Assembly: GCA_949318235.1 (NCBI GenBank)
Contig: OX439128.1
Location: forward strand, 50,468,491-50,532,490
Reading direction: 5' to 3'
Length of the DNA: 64,000 nucleotides
From: Ecdyonurus torrentis
Taxonomy: Eukaryota > Arthropoda > Insecta > Ephemeroptera > Heptageniidae
Shown: piece after piece, positions 1-12,239 of the stretch
Layout of the letters: each line of letters opens with the position of its first letter
Position numbering within the stretch: the first letter of the stretch is position 1
The notes under the pieces: model-generated
The model's input: only the letters and a program-made list of their open reading frames with translations
Databases searched by the model: none
What the model was told of the DNA's origin: nothing
Program-made: the position numbers and the translations under genes

Positions 1-348
1 ATAGAACAGAAGAAAACATAAGCATTTGTATCACAAAACACTTAATGGGACTTACATAAATAATTTTAGTTTGTCTCAAATGCCAACTGCTCCGTAGCAG
101 TGATCTAAAAATTACAATTTATGCAACCCGCACAACATTTTGTTTTTGTTTTTGTTTTTACTAATTTTTGCATGTTTCTGACGTCAGAAACATGAATAGT
201 CACTCAAATTCGATACTTAACAGTATTTTCACGCTCTCTTGTGGGGCTACATTAACATTCTGTTAAAAATTGTCATCAGTATAGAAGATTCCATATCGTG
301 TTTATTGATTAAAAAGAACATGTTGTTTTATGTGGTCTATGGCTTTAT
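1..348 (+). mobile_element. MITE family A, copy 1 (left end cut by window)
   Basis: The sequence starts at 'atagaacagaag', inside what should be a TTAAAGGCATAGA terminus, and ends at 'GGTCTATGGCTTTATTA', an eroded copy of the inverted terminus. The internal blocks (AAGCATTT.TATCACAAAACACTT, GTAGCAGTGATC, TGCAACCCGCACAACATTTT, TCTGACGTCA) match copies at 9702, 16550, 25153 and 36799. It has no coding capacity. Confidence 0.8.
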
Positions 349-1643
349 TATTAATATTATTTTTTCAAAATGTATTAGATAGTTTAATCAACCTCCACCC
401 CCCCCCCCCCCTCTATTTTTTTAATTTATTAGTTTCGAGCAAATTGACGGCCTTTTGAGCATTTCCCTGTATACCAAATATATGTTTAATTAAATTAGCA
501 CATACAATTAAAATTATTTCGATCAATTTTCTTTATAAGATTGATGCAGAGTCAAAACATAAGCCTAGTATGACTCCTATTTTATTTTATTTCACAGTAT
601 CATAATATGATTTCCATTCTGTTTTTTGAAAATTAAGAATTGTTTTGACCAATTGAATAATAACATTCTTTTTCAATTTCATGGTACAATAAAAATGATT
701 AAACATTAATATTGCCGTCGTCATGTAGATATGCTTATTCTCGTTTGATATTGGCCTTATACTTGAGTTTAACAGTTTAGTAACCGGAAGTTGACCCGTG
801 GTACTGTTAGCTGAATAGGAGTATTGCGAGTTTTTTGTATAAAAGAATGTAGTAGAAAGTAAAAAAAAAAAAAAAAAAAACTTTTTTTTTTTTGCAATAT
901 TTTGGCAATAACGGGATTCCAAAGCTAATAAGAGGTTATCATTAGCATAATAAAGTAACTAAATAATAACTATCATAATTTCATTAATTTGTAATTGCGT
1001 AAGGTATATAATTCTACACAACCTTTTAACGTCCCCCCCCCCTATTTTCATTATCAAAAAGATTGGCTAGGCTTATTTAAAAAAAAAGTACGTGGTAACA
1101 GATTTACCACATAATTGTGGCTTTAGTTACCATCGCCACACCCCCTACCCCTTCTCCCGCTATTTGATGCTTTCAATTTCTAAAATAAAACCCCTATATT
1201 TAATGAGATTTATAAAGACTGACTGAAAACATTTCACGTTTTAATAAAGTAAGTTTCTCTTTGAAAAACAAATTCTCTCTACTGGTGGAAATTTTTCAAA
1301 GAGTAACTTTTCATGCAACATAGCTGCAATGATTTTTGTTCCTTTTGCTTTCAAATAAATTGAAATTTGTACGTTTGATATTGAAAAAAACATTATATTG
1401 CTAAAAATACGCATGTACAGTACAATGTTATTTTCCATGTTTTTGTGTGATGAAAATAACAATTGTTGCGTAAATTACAGGACAAAATTTTGAGGATACC
1501 ATATTTTACTGCTCTGCTAGCAGAGATAAATTCTAAATATTATTTCGTATTGCTATTGGATTGGTGAATTTTGTATGGCATCATATCTACCTTATATACG
1601 TTATTCAATAACAATTTTTTAGACGTTAGGTTTATGCAAATAT
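349..1643. other. Upstream non-coding sequence, nothing recognisable
   Basis: AT-rich, with a poly-C run (400-411), an A20/T11 foldback (861-892) and a second C run (1034-1042). The two minus-strand open frames show no protein features. Confidence 0.7.
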
Positions 1644-2096
1644 CAGTCTTGGGTTCGATACCCAAAATTTCTATAACGATAACAATACTATATATTCTAG
1701 CATCACACTATAGCGATAACGATATCGTTACTTTTAAGAATGTGACCCACAATAACGATACTATATAACGATAACGATAACTATAAATCATAATACAATT
1801 TTTTTTATTGAAATAATATATTTTAAATACTTGCTTCATGATTGTACTATATACCTACAATCTACAATGATTAACCGCCTCATTAACGTAGACTTTTTAA
1901 ATTTTTGGTACCAGTAATATTTTCTTATTTTCTGCAAACTTTCCTACTTTTTTTTTTTTTTTTTTCTTTTCTTCTTATTTTTGGAGCACAAAGTTTTAAG
2001 TATCTAAAAAGTATCGTTTTAGATGCGATGATAATATCGTCAATTTTTGTTAATCGAGTATCGTTATCGTATTTACGATAATCGAACCCTAGACTG
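1644..2096. mobile_element. hAT-like non-autonomous element
   Basis: It begins CAGTCTTGGGTTCGAT and ends ATCGAACCCTAGACTG, inverted termini of about 16 bases starting with CAG as in hAT elements. The flanking 8 bases (GCAAATAT left, GTAAATAA right) agree at 6 of 8, compatible with an eroded 8-base target duplication. The interior has GATAACGATA-rich arms, which also pair imperfectly. Confidence 0.55.
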
Positions 2097-2198
2097 GTAA
2101 ATAATAATAAAATAAGTGATGTTTGAAATGTTGTTATCAAGTAATACTTCTTGGTGACTATATCTTTTGCTAACTGTAAGTTTTGTTTTTGTTTTCAG

Positions 2199-2432
2199 AG
2201 AGTGTACTCGACTCGAGTCAAGTCAAACTTGTCTCAAGGTCAAATATATATATTTTTTTAAATTTGACCTTTGACCCACGAGTACGTGACCCCCTCTCTC
2301 GGACTGGCGGATACAAGCGGTACGCCCAGTGTTACCAACCCCACTCCCCTTTCTACCTCTAATAACAGCCCTAAAGCCGCCTCTGGTGCGGCAGTAACTG
2401 CAACCCTGGCCCCCGCCCCTCCCTCCCCCGAC
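2199..2432 (+). other. Probable 5' UTR part of the first visible arrestin exon
   Basis: A pyrimidine-rich run (TTTTGTTTTTGTTTTCAG) ends in AG at 2197-2198 and looks like a good 3' splice site, so the exon holding the start codon may begin at 2199 with further non-coding exons to the left of the window. The last 160 bases are clearly more GC-rich than their surroundings. The arrestin reading frame has a TGA at 2265-2267 and no ATG between there and 2433, so this stretch is untranslated under ordinary ATG initiation. A transcription start inside this stretch is the alternative; I see no clear TATA or initiator to decide. Confidence 0.5.
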
Positions 2433-2467
2433 ATGGACGACGGAAGCAGTAAAAGACAAGCCACTAG
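2433..2467 (+). CDS. Arrestin (beta-arrestin / kurtz type), coding exon 1
   Basis: The start ATG at 2433 sits in a strong Kozak context (GAC before, G after). The exon encodes MDDGSSKRQAT plus two bases of the next codon (AG), then a perfect GTAAGT donor at 2468. The split codon is completed by G at 53504 to give Arg, producing RQATRVFKKSSPNSK, the start of the arrestin N-domain. Vertebrate beta-arrestins have about six residues before the RVFKK block and this protein has eleven, so the N-terminal tail is slightly extended and basic/acidic. Arrestins are cytosolic adaptors that bind phosphorylated, active G-protein-coupled receptors, stop G-protein coupling and, in the non-visual class, link receptors to clathrin/AP2 and signalling kinases. 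The first exon alone is not diagnostic. It is assigned because its phase and residues join the following exons exactly. Confidence 0.85.
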
Positions 2468-2538
2468 GTAAGTGTTACACATCAATCACTCTTGTTTAAC
2501 AAATTAACATTGACCTCCAATTTTCTACACTATCTTAC

Positions 2539-2583
<45 letters not shown>

Positions 2584-3054
2584 TTTGAAACAAATTCTAT
2601 ACGGAATAGCATTTACAAATCTTACAATTTGACGTAGAATTTTGCTGAAATTGATGTATACATAAATTATATGGCTTCTATTGCCGGTCAAAAAAAAAAA
2701 AAAAAAAAAAAGTAGAATAAAAAATACAGTGACAAAAAGCGCAGGCTGGACCAAAGGTTCATATTACAAACATGTATGAAAAAAGAACTTTTTTTTGTTG
2801 TTGTTATTGTAAATAATTGACACCAAAACAAAGATAACCTAATTTAAACAAAATCTTCACTGTTGCAACAATGTTATAATGTACGCATATGAAACTACGT
2901 CCTTTGTGATAGGTCGAAGTAAATAATGAATTATTATAAAGTCACATTCAAAATTGATGTATTCAGCAATGTAAATTATGTAGCTTTACGTAAAAAGTAA
3001 AATTAAAGAACAGTAAAGAAATTCTAAAGTTTTGTATCCCATGAGAAATTTTAG

Positions 3055-3221
3055 TATTGACTGATAAAGGAACAACTGTTTTGAAGCGGACTATAAGCAA
3101 TTTCGCTCATATCCGCTTCCGTTTCGTCTTACTGCGCATGCGTAGTAGGAGAAACGGAAGCGGATGTGATCAAAATCACTTATAGTCGGCCTCAAAACCG
3201 TTGTTCCTTTACTAGTCAATA
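3055..3221. mobile_element. MITE family C, copy 1 (foldback)
   Basis: It begins TATTGACTGATAAAGGAACA and ends TGTTCCTTTACTAGTCAATA. The arms continue through CGGACTATAAGC/CTTATAGTCGG and CGCTTCCGTTTC/GAAACGGAAGCG to a central ACTGCGCATGCGTAGTA palindrome. The termini match the right end of the larger element ending at 8643. Confidence 0.8.
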
Positions 3222-3920
3222 ATATATTATATTTTTCATTATTGTGAAATCAGAATTGCCATTTAAATGTATGTTTTAGTGACATTTTCAATAGTATAAA
3301 AAAAAATCAGTCAGAGTAGTGGGTAACCTAAAGGGATATTACGTGGAAAATGTTCAAGCATTGAAAACGCTATACTTTATGAAATTTATACATATCAATC
3401 ATAAAAAAAAAAAAAAAAAACCTATATAGCAAGCAATTTTTATTTGAATGTAATACAGTACTGTTCTTCATACCAACCAAGACATATGGTATTCATATCA
3501 CACACAAAAATAAAAAGAAATTACTTTTTTTTTTCCTCTCTGGCGTTCAATTTATATTTTGCTGCATTTTTTTCTATTAGGTAGAATTCTTGCTATATAC
3601 TTTTATACGTAATTGTATAGTTATCCCACTCGTAATAATTTCTAGTTAAGATAATATGAGGTGACATCAAATAAATTTTTAAATAATTTTACGTTTATAT
3701 ATTATAAATAATAATAATAATACAAGAAAATAAAGCACGTTCTTATATAATATACCGAAAGACGTTATACGTGAAACAAAAACCATCGTACCTAAATATT
3801 ATTAATAGTTTATACTATTGTTAGGGTATACAAAAAGTCTGAATTTATTTCAAGTCTTCTTCACATTAATGTCAAAATAAATATTATTTTGTGCTGCTAT
3901 ATTTAAAATAGCAATAAAAC

Positions 3921-4171
<251 letters not shown>

Positions 4172-4969
4172 AAACACATACATATAGCGTGCTAAGTGTA
4201 CTTTAAGGTGATACATTAAATCTACATCAGATAATAATAAAACGTGATTTATTTATATATACTGTAACGAAATTACGGCAATATTTTTCAATTTTTAATG
4301 TTTTTTCTTAAGGTAAACAACAGGGCTATTATGTGTAATTTTAGTGATACATACTTTATACAGTATAAGTTTAAATAATTGCCAGCTAAAGTCGATGATG
4401 ATGATAAAACAATGATATTGTCGAGACTGTTATTGTTAAACAATCTTTTCTTTTGTATGCTTAATTAAACACTTGTCGTTCAAATATAGACAATACTGGG
4501 ACTTGACATTAATTATTTTGTAATTTGACACAATAATAATACTTTGTGATATTGTTGAATTACAATTATATTGTTATGCGTGCTGATATCTTGTATAATT
4601 GTAGCGGTCAAATTAGCATGAAGCTTAGATGAAATGTTACTTACAAGTTAAGTTATATGTCAAACATAGTCAAGGACAATAAAATATTTAAGTTATTCTA
4701 TTTTGAAGATATCACGTAAAAGCTAAAAAAAAAAAAAAAAAAAAAAAAAGGGGGTTCAAAAAATTTAGTACAACGTTTTTCGGAACAAATTTAAATTCCT
4801 TTTAATATTATAATACGATTAAAGTATTTGTTTTATTCGATATAAATTGCGTAAGAAGAATTGTAGTAGAGAGAGAGAGAGAGAGAGATCCTTATTTGAC
4901 TAACGAAAGCCGTATTTATTTAAAAGGCTCACTTATTTAAAATAGTAAAAGATGGGACCTTCCTTGATT

Positions 4970-5289
4970 TTAAAGGCATAGAACACATTGAACAAAAAAC
5001 ATATCTAGTATCCTAACATACCTACATATCAACGTTAATTTGACCGGAGTCATTCATTTCTAATACATTTTCCATTTACAAAATGTCAAATGCAGCTTTA
5101 TGACGTCACAGCTCGCCTGGTCCACGCGCGCAGTAACTAACGAGCTGTGACATCATAAACCTGCAGCTAACATTTTGTGATTGTAAAATAAATTAGAAAT
5201 CAATGACTCCGGCCAAATTAACGTTGATATTTAGGTATGTTAGGATATTACTAGACATGTTTTTTGTTCAAGGTGTTCTATGCCTTTAA
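4970..5289. mobile_element. MITE family B, copy 1 (full-length foldback)
   Basis: This 320-base near-palindrome has termini TTAAAGGCATAGAACAC and GTGTTCTATGCCTTTAA. The arms pair almost throughout (TCAACGTTAATTTGACCGGAGTC against GACTCCGGCCAAATTAACGTTGA), and the centre carries TGACGTCACAGCTCG...CGAGCTGTGACATCA. It shares its outermost 13 bases with family A but not its body. Confidence 0.85.
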
Positions 5290-6384
5290 CAGGTAACCGG
5301 AAATTGGCCAGTGGGTCAGTTATAGAAATAGGGGCATACCTTAAAGTCACTTATTTGCTGTTCGAGTGGGTAAATTTGGACTTCTCAATTTAGTTTCACT
5401 ACTAATTTGATAATAAAGGACTATAAATTATATCCATATAATCAAAGAAAATTTATTGCTATGTATGTAAATTTGGTTAATTTCAATAAATACGTATAAC
5501 ATTTTCGTGGGGGTTTGGTAAATAATTACGGTATAGCATTATATCACAATACTATACAAAAATTAAACTACTATATAGCGTAAAATTTGAAATGTATCTA
5601 CACTGTACAGTGATTTATATGTTATTGTTACATGGAAATAACAATTATATTTACAAGCAATATGTTGATTTAAGTTTCAATATGAATATATTACATGTCC
5701 ATGAAAGGTAATAAAGTTCAATTTTACAGCTTATTGTCTGTACTGTATTCAATACAACAAATTTGGGCGGGCGTGAGATAAACATTAAAATAATAATTTA
5801 TTTCACCCAAACTTATACAGTTGTAAACTAGTAATAGGCAATAAAAATGTATGTATAAGTAATTTTTTTAAAGTTTATTATTATTAAATTAATTATTATT
5901 ATTATTGAAATTAAGGGTGTATTGCAACAATTGAGCAGGCTCGTACCTCTAAAATTTAAAATTAACCTTCACCTTTCTTAAGCCATTTGAAAGTAATATC
6001 ATATAATAAATAATGTAATACAATGGTAACAAAGACGTGTGTTAAAATTTTAAAACCAGCATGACTTATCAAATAAAGGGTGGGGGGTACTGTTTTTAAG
6101 TGTTTATGGAAGTAAAATTTCATAAACACTACTTCATAATTGTGCAGCATGGTGATCTCAAAAAACTTTAAGTAATATTTTGAGTTGTTTTATAATGTAC
6201 TTATAATATGCATTCAAAAAAAAAAAAAAAAAAAACATTTTTATATACTACCACAGTACCTTAATTATATGAATGTTCAACAACGAAACTAAAGTAATTA
6301 GGTTAAAGTCAGTGGCGTAAGTGCATGCTGTTCTCCTTGCTTATTATTATATATTATTACAACCTAATTTACCTATTCAATTAC

Positions 6385-6415
<31 letters not shown>

Positions 6416-7921
6416 GCAGCAAGTATGTAATTAAATTTTTATGAGCAATTATTTAAATATGAAGCACAAAAGAGTACAACCAAACTGACGTTTTATTGTT
6501 ATTGTTCTTTAGACTGCAAATAAGTACAAGTACCGTACTGCCATTTATAATTTAAAAAAAAAATTGTTTTGAAAATTAATTTTCTTCCTGTGACCTATAA
6601 TAAATTTATTATATTTTTAGTACTGCTTTACTAGAACAAAATTTAATATATAGCAAATTTTTATTTTCAATCAAAACTAATCTCCTTTATATTTTATGAT
6701 TTATTATATTTTTATAAGCCTCGGTTACAATGCTATTGTTAGCAGCGAGCAAGTTTTATTATCATATAATAACACAAACAATTTATCTGGGTAAATAATG
6801 CTTCTGGCTCGTAATGCTTAAGAGACAGAAGCTGTGGCGCTGTAAAATCTAATTTATTATTGACATTTGCAAGGCGAGGAAGAATTATTAAAAACTATAA
6901 TTGCAAAGTTAGAACAACACCAAGTTAGCTAACAAAAGAAAATGTAAAAATAATAGTAATAATGAAGAAAAAGCTTCTTTGGTTGTTTTTGTGCAACAAT
7001 TTTATAGTTCCTATAGCTTTATTTTAAAATCTATGTATTTTATACACACTATGGATAGGAAATAAAAAGTGTTTCTACTTATTAAAAAGAAAAAGAAAAA
7101 AAAAAAAAAAAAAACTACATTCTTGTAAAAATTGTTATCGGTTTTGAGGAACTTATTTTATGTTTTAATAATTAAAAAGCACATTTTGTTTCATATGGCT
7201 TTATTATTTAGCCTGTAAAGATTGTGTAATTCTGATTGTTATAATTTTTTAATGTAAAATATTTGACAAGACCAAGTATTTTTTTTTTTTTTCAATTTTG
7301 GTGTTACTATAAGATTTGCCTAGCCAATAAAAGTTTCTTATTCTTATGTAACATAGTTACTATGCAGTACAGCTTAAATTATGTTACATTGAATAAAATT
7401 AGCAGAAAATAAATTAGCATAATGATTACGTATTTATTTTTGTTCTTGTTAATATTGTATAATTTTTCATCATATATTTATTTATATGATATATGCCTAA
7501 AATTTATTAGTATAGTAAATCACATTAATTCCACATTATGTAAATAAGATTAGAATGCCATTAAAAATCACTTAACTATATAAGCTCAGTTTGACATGAC
7601 GAAAACATGATATATTGTTGTTATAATAATTCTAATAATCCCACAACTTTGATATTTAAATAATATCGATTGTATTATTATTATATTATAGTATTAAAAA
7701 TATATAACATCAAATATTAAAGTAAGTTTTAGCTATATATACTAATCAAAACTAGTTAATAAAGGAAGTTCAATCTAAATTTTGTGCACGCAGGTGCTTC
7801 AGGATAAAACAATTACCAAAATTATAAAAAATATTATAACTTTATTTTTCTTTTAACAATTTTGTTGTTCACTGCCTATATGAGTGTCATATACGAGCTC
7901 TGAAATATTTTTATCTTATTT
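5290..7921. other. Intron 1 stretch without recognisable features
   Basis: AT-rich with poly-A runs at 6217-6235, 6385-6412 and 7095-7114, and an E-family fragment at 7366-7445. A segment at 5763-5846 (CACCCAAACTTATACAGTTG) is faintly related to those at 10975 and 44255. Confidence 0.6.
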
Positions 7922-8643
7922 TAGGAACATTTGTTTTAAGGCTGACTTGAAGTGATTTCACTTATATCACACGGAAAACATAAATTTAAGAAATTATTCA
8001 GATACATAGATGTTACTCTTCAGTACAAACTAATAGCTTGTTTGAAAAAGTTTAAACAGTAACTCCTCGTAATTTCTTCTGCGGTAATTAGTTAGCTCTT
8101 TAGATCTTAAAAAAATTTGTATGTATCTAACGAATTTATTATAAAAAAGTCCAAATAGTAACTCTTTAGATAATTTGTTCTGTGCATGCATAGTGACCGC
8201 TTATGTTTACTCTAACAACAGGAAAAGGAAATGCCGGAAAATGAAACCACGTGACGGTAAAAATGGGAGAAAACTTCGCGCCAGCAGCAAGCTAGGTCTG
8301 ACCTACCTCCCACTTTTAGCATCACGTGGTTTCCTTTTCCGGCACTTCCTTTTCTACATTTTAGGTTTACATAAATTGACTGTTTATGTTTACTCAAAAT
8401 GCGGAAAAGGAAGTGCCGGAAGAGGAAACCACGTGACGGTTAAAGTGGGAGGTGGCTCAGGCCTAGCTTGCTGCTAGCAACAACTTTTCTCCCACTTTTA
8501 CCGTCACGTGGTTTCCTCTTCCGGCCACTTCCTTTTCCGCATTTTGAGTAAACATAAAAAATCAATGCCAGTAAGTCGAAAAAGTGAATACGAGGAAAAA
8601 TGCTTAGTCAGCCTCAACACAGTTGTTCCTTTATCAGTCAATA
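7922..8643. mobile_element. MITE family C, copy 2 with nested insertion and two internal hairpins
   Basis: The left end GGAACATTTGTTTTAAGGCTGAC and right end GTCAGCCTCAACACAGTTGTTCC are inverted. The right edge (CCTTTATCAGTCAATA) matches copy 1. A D-family element (7970-8184) interrupts the left part. Two consecutive GC-rich hairpins follow (about 8190-8380 and 8384-8557), each built from GGAAAAGGAA.TGCCGG and CCACGTGACGGT blocks and their complements, with CACGTG in every arm except one carrying CACGTGG after ATCA. The open frames here run through the hairpins and are not genes. Confidence 0.75.
7970..8184. mobile_element. MITE family D, copy 1 (nested in a family C element)
   Basis: It begins CACGGAAAACATAAATTTA and ends TAACTCTTTAGATAATTTGT plus a worn TCTGTG terminus. 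The body (AGTATGTATCTAA-like, GTCCAAATAGTAACTC) matches copy 2 at 54897. Confidence 0.7.
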
Positions 8644-8678
8644 GGTAAACAATACTGTAAACTTATTATATAATAAAG

Positions 8679-8794
8679 GACAGTTCACAATGACGTGTAA
8701 ATTCACGTAACTTTCGCGTAAGAATTCAAATAACATTAATTGTCGTATCTTAACGTAAGAGTTATGAGAATTTACGCATCATTGTGAACAGCCC
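8679..8794. mobile_element. Short foldback (GTTCACAATGACG arms)
   Basis: GGACAGTTCACAATGACGTG pairs with CATCATTGTGAACAGCCC, continuing through TAAATTC/GAATTTA and CGTAAGA/TCTTAACG. About 116 bases, lying 36 bases right of the family C element. Confidence 0.55.
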
Positions 8795-9701
8795 ATTTCA
8801 AGAAAATAAAGTAAACTTTTGAAGATAACGCAGGCGTCTACAAAAACAACCCACCTAAAAACTAAAAATATTGAAACAGTAACGAGTCAAGGCAAATTTT
8901 ACTTTAGAGAGTGCTTTTCATTAAAATGTATGGCTCACCTGGGCTCTATTGATTACCCATGCTTGCGCTATGATACTAAAAAATATACATATATATATCT
9001 TATATAATATATATATATATATAATGAATAAGAAGCAATATATATAAAGAAATTTATTACTCGATGTAAAATACAAAATTATAAGCGTTTTATTAAAATT
9101 AAATTATAAAATAAATAAATAAAGTTTCTTTGAAACGAAAAAAAAAAAAAAAAAAAAAAAGGCATCCTTTTTAAATATTATAAAATATTAAAATAAAAAA
9201 CAGATTAATTTAATGAAATGTAAAACGTTGAGATATTTTTGCTTTCAAAACTGTTATATTTGATGAGTTAATCGTATTTTCATTATGGCATTTTTAAAGG
9301 AAGAAAGGGAGAATGTTTTATATTTATATTCATAAGCTATAAAACACACAAATAATTACTAAGAGATGTGGGAGGAAGAACTGATGACTAACTCTTCTCT
9401 TTTTAATTAATTTTTTATAACACATTTTCAGAGCTTTTTTTTTTTTATTTATTAATTAGGGCAATTATTCATTATTTGATAATTACTTCAATATAAAATG
9501 TTTTATGTTAAAAATTTGTTTTTAAATTAATTATGGAAAATTAAGGAGATTTTCAGTACAACCTATAATGGGTAAAACTAGGAGTAAAGATGAAATATTC
9601 TTTTTAACTGTTGTTTTGTTATTACAAACGTGCATAGATGATTAAAATATTTACGTTACATTGAAGTTTAAATTTACATTAAAATATAAGTAGTATGACT
9701 T

Positions 9702-10039
9702 TTAAAGGCATAGACAACATGAAAACATTAGCATTTACATCATAAAACACTTGATGGTACTTACATAAATAACATTAATTGGTCTCAAAACCCAACTGTA
9801 GTGCCGTAGCAGTAATCAGAAAATTTCGATTTATGCAACCCGCACAACATTTTCAATCTAGTTTTTGCCTGTCTCTGACGTCATAAACAGAAATATACAC
9901 GCAAATTGCATACTTAAGTTTAGTTTAGTTTATTGTTAACCAATTTACAGTTTTTTTTACGCTCTCTTGTAGGGTCGCATTTACATTTTTAGTAAAAATT
10001 ATCATCAGTTTTGTAGATCCCAGTTTTCTATGCCTTTAA
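9702..10039 (+). mobile_element. MITE family A, copy 2
   Basis: This 338-base element begins TTAAAGGCATAGACA and ends TCTATGCCTTTAA, an inverted terminus with TTAA at both outer edges. It shares the internal blocks CACTTGATGG, TGCAACCCGCACAACATTTT and TCTGACGTCATAAACA with the other copies. A short direct duplication (AGTTTAGTTTA) sits near 9916. Confidence 0.85.
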
Positions 10040-10519
10040 GTAGCGTTAATTTTTAGTTGATTTATAGAAAATAAGAGAGAGAGAGAGAGAGAAAGAGAGA
10101 GAAAAGAAGCGTAAAAATAAAATTATTAAAAAATAACCATAAATTCTAATTGTTATCTATAAAACAAATACGTATGCTGATACATCGTATTGTATTTATA
10201 TTTTAATTGTAGAATAAAAGAAATGAATGATTTTGTCATCATATTGTTTTTTGCGGTCATAAATTGTGTAGAAAAAAGGTTGTAAAAATTTAATACCATG
10301 CAACTAACTATTTTCGTCCCAAATCAATACTCAACCACTTAAATGACTGACACAACAACAAGGTATTATTTTGAAACGTTTGTTGAGTGTTTATAATTTT
10401 CATTATTTATATTAATTTGAAAAGTGTTTATAAAATATTTTTAACGTCAGTGAACAAGGAGATGAGTATCATAATTGATTTTTCTGTTCAAATAAATACA
10501 ATAAAACTTGTTGAGAGTT

Positions 10520-10854
10520 TTAAGGGAGTAGGGTACTGACCTTATATCTCAAAAACTAGAAATGTTTTGGGTCTAAATTTGGTGTCATTGTGTAGCTAAG
10601 GGTCACACCTAGCCGTGATAAAAATTTCATTATGTTTGACTGTCCCGAAAAAAAGAAAAGAAATATTGAAATTAACATTGGGCCTTATGGGCTTAAAATT
10701 TCAAAAAAATTATATAAAATTAATTTGCATGGTGACCCCTCAAAATTTTTATTTAAAATTGTCTCAAGCTGAAGTATCATTGTGCAAAATTTGAGATTTT
10801 TTTGACGAGAAATTTTTGAGTCTAAAGGTCGACGTCGGTCCCCTACTCCCTTAA
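10520..10854. mobile_element. MITE family H (TTAAGGGAGTAGGG ends)
   Basis: It begins TTAAGGGAGTAGGGTACTGAC and ends GTCGGTCCCCTACTCCCTTAA, inverted termini of about 20 bases with TTAA at both outer edges and a 335-base total length. The interior is AT-rich without an ORF. I see only one copy in this window. Confidence 0.75.
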
Positions 10855-11408
10855 GTTAAAAATTAAAATTCTAGTAAATAAATTATCTAATCGTAATTAA
10901 AAATTATCAATAAATTATTTAAAATAATTTTACGTTATATATTAACGCTACTAACAAAAATTGTGACTGTACTATATACTGTTAAACAGTTGGGTTAAAT
11001 TGAGAGGTCGTACGTCTGATTTCACCCAATAAAAGCCGTTAATTATTATTATTACAATTAGAATAAAAATGACTCATGATACTTATAAATAGAACATAAA
11101 TATTATATATTATATTAATAGATATTATACTTTACTTATTAAAATTTTTAATTATTTTAATTATATTTTAATTGTGCAATATCTTTTGTTATTCATTTTC
11201 TACTAAAATAATTCCAATCAGAGAAATTATTTCAACATTATTCATATTATTTTTCTAGCTCGAAAAACATTTATAAATCATTCCAAAGTATATAGAAGAA
11301 ATTACCGAGATATGAAAATTTATATGACTATCGTAAAACTCATTAATATTCAAAACTTTATGACTATTTTATATATTTATATTGTAAATTAAGGAAAACA
11401 CTCTAAAT

Positions 11409-11494
<86 letters not shown>

Positions 11495-12239
11495 GTCTGT
11501 CTCACTAACATCTATCGTGATTGAAAAGCAGACAATTTAGGGAAAATAGTTCAAATATTTTATTTTGCGTGGGTCGTATATTAATTACTAACAATTTTAA
11601 AGTGCGAAAATGTACACTAAAAATTAGTTCGTTATTTTATTTTTTTATTTATTATTTTTTTTGTGGATGCAAATTTTTTTGTAAACAACATTTATTTATA
11701 TTTTATATGAAGTTAATTAAGATTTAATACTCTTTAAGTTTAAATACAATGGTAAGTAAATATAATTATATATTGTATGCATACAAAACGTCATTAATGG
11801 TTTTAATTAAATCTTAACATGGCTTAAAGTTTCCTTTTAACATATCGTATAAGTTATTGTGTATGATCTATAATAGCTTACGACTCAATTGCTATAGCCC
11901 ACAATGAAAACAGTATACAATTATCATCTCTCACTTGAATCAATTAAGTTAGAAGGATATGAAACTTGAAAGTTTGTATATAGTGTGGGATTAGACTCGA
12001 TCAAAATTACTTTCAATTCAATAGTTCATTAATTTCTAATTAAGTTTTTGCTATTTAAATTACCCTGCAAAAAGTTATTCGACCGTCATTAATTGATTAC
12101 ATGGTTTAAAACATACTAGATATATATAATGTTAGTTTTACGCTGTATCAAAAAGTTCAAAGTAATAAATTAAATTATGTATGTATAAATACATGAGATT
12201 TTATTAGATATTATTAGTAGTACAGTGCAAACTGACATT
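10855..12239. other. Intron 1 stretch with a possible old retroelement 3' end
   Basis: TTTCACCCAATAAAAGCCGTTAATTATTATTATTA at 11020-11055 (read as two adjoining blocks, a CCAATAAAAGCC core and an ATT tail) resembles a worn copy at 44255-44340 (CTCAAAAAAAGCCATTAATTG). This could be a LINE or SINE tail with ATT units. Otherwise only the (CT)n tract and AT-rich sequence. Confidence 0.35.
11411..11502 (+). repeat. (CT)n tract ending in (GTCT)n
   Basis: About 80 bases of perfect CT, then three GTCT units. Confidence 0.95.

Noticed and set aside
2271..2471. 66-codon frame as a full protein start
   Set aside because: Its first codon is TTG, not ATG. The first in-frame ATG is 2433, and the frame continues by splicing at 2467 rather than to the TAA in the donor site.
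8175..8477. 100-codon open frame with basic residues
   Set aside because: It runs through two hairpins of a family C MITE; the arms read the same modules on both strands, so the frame is a by-product.
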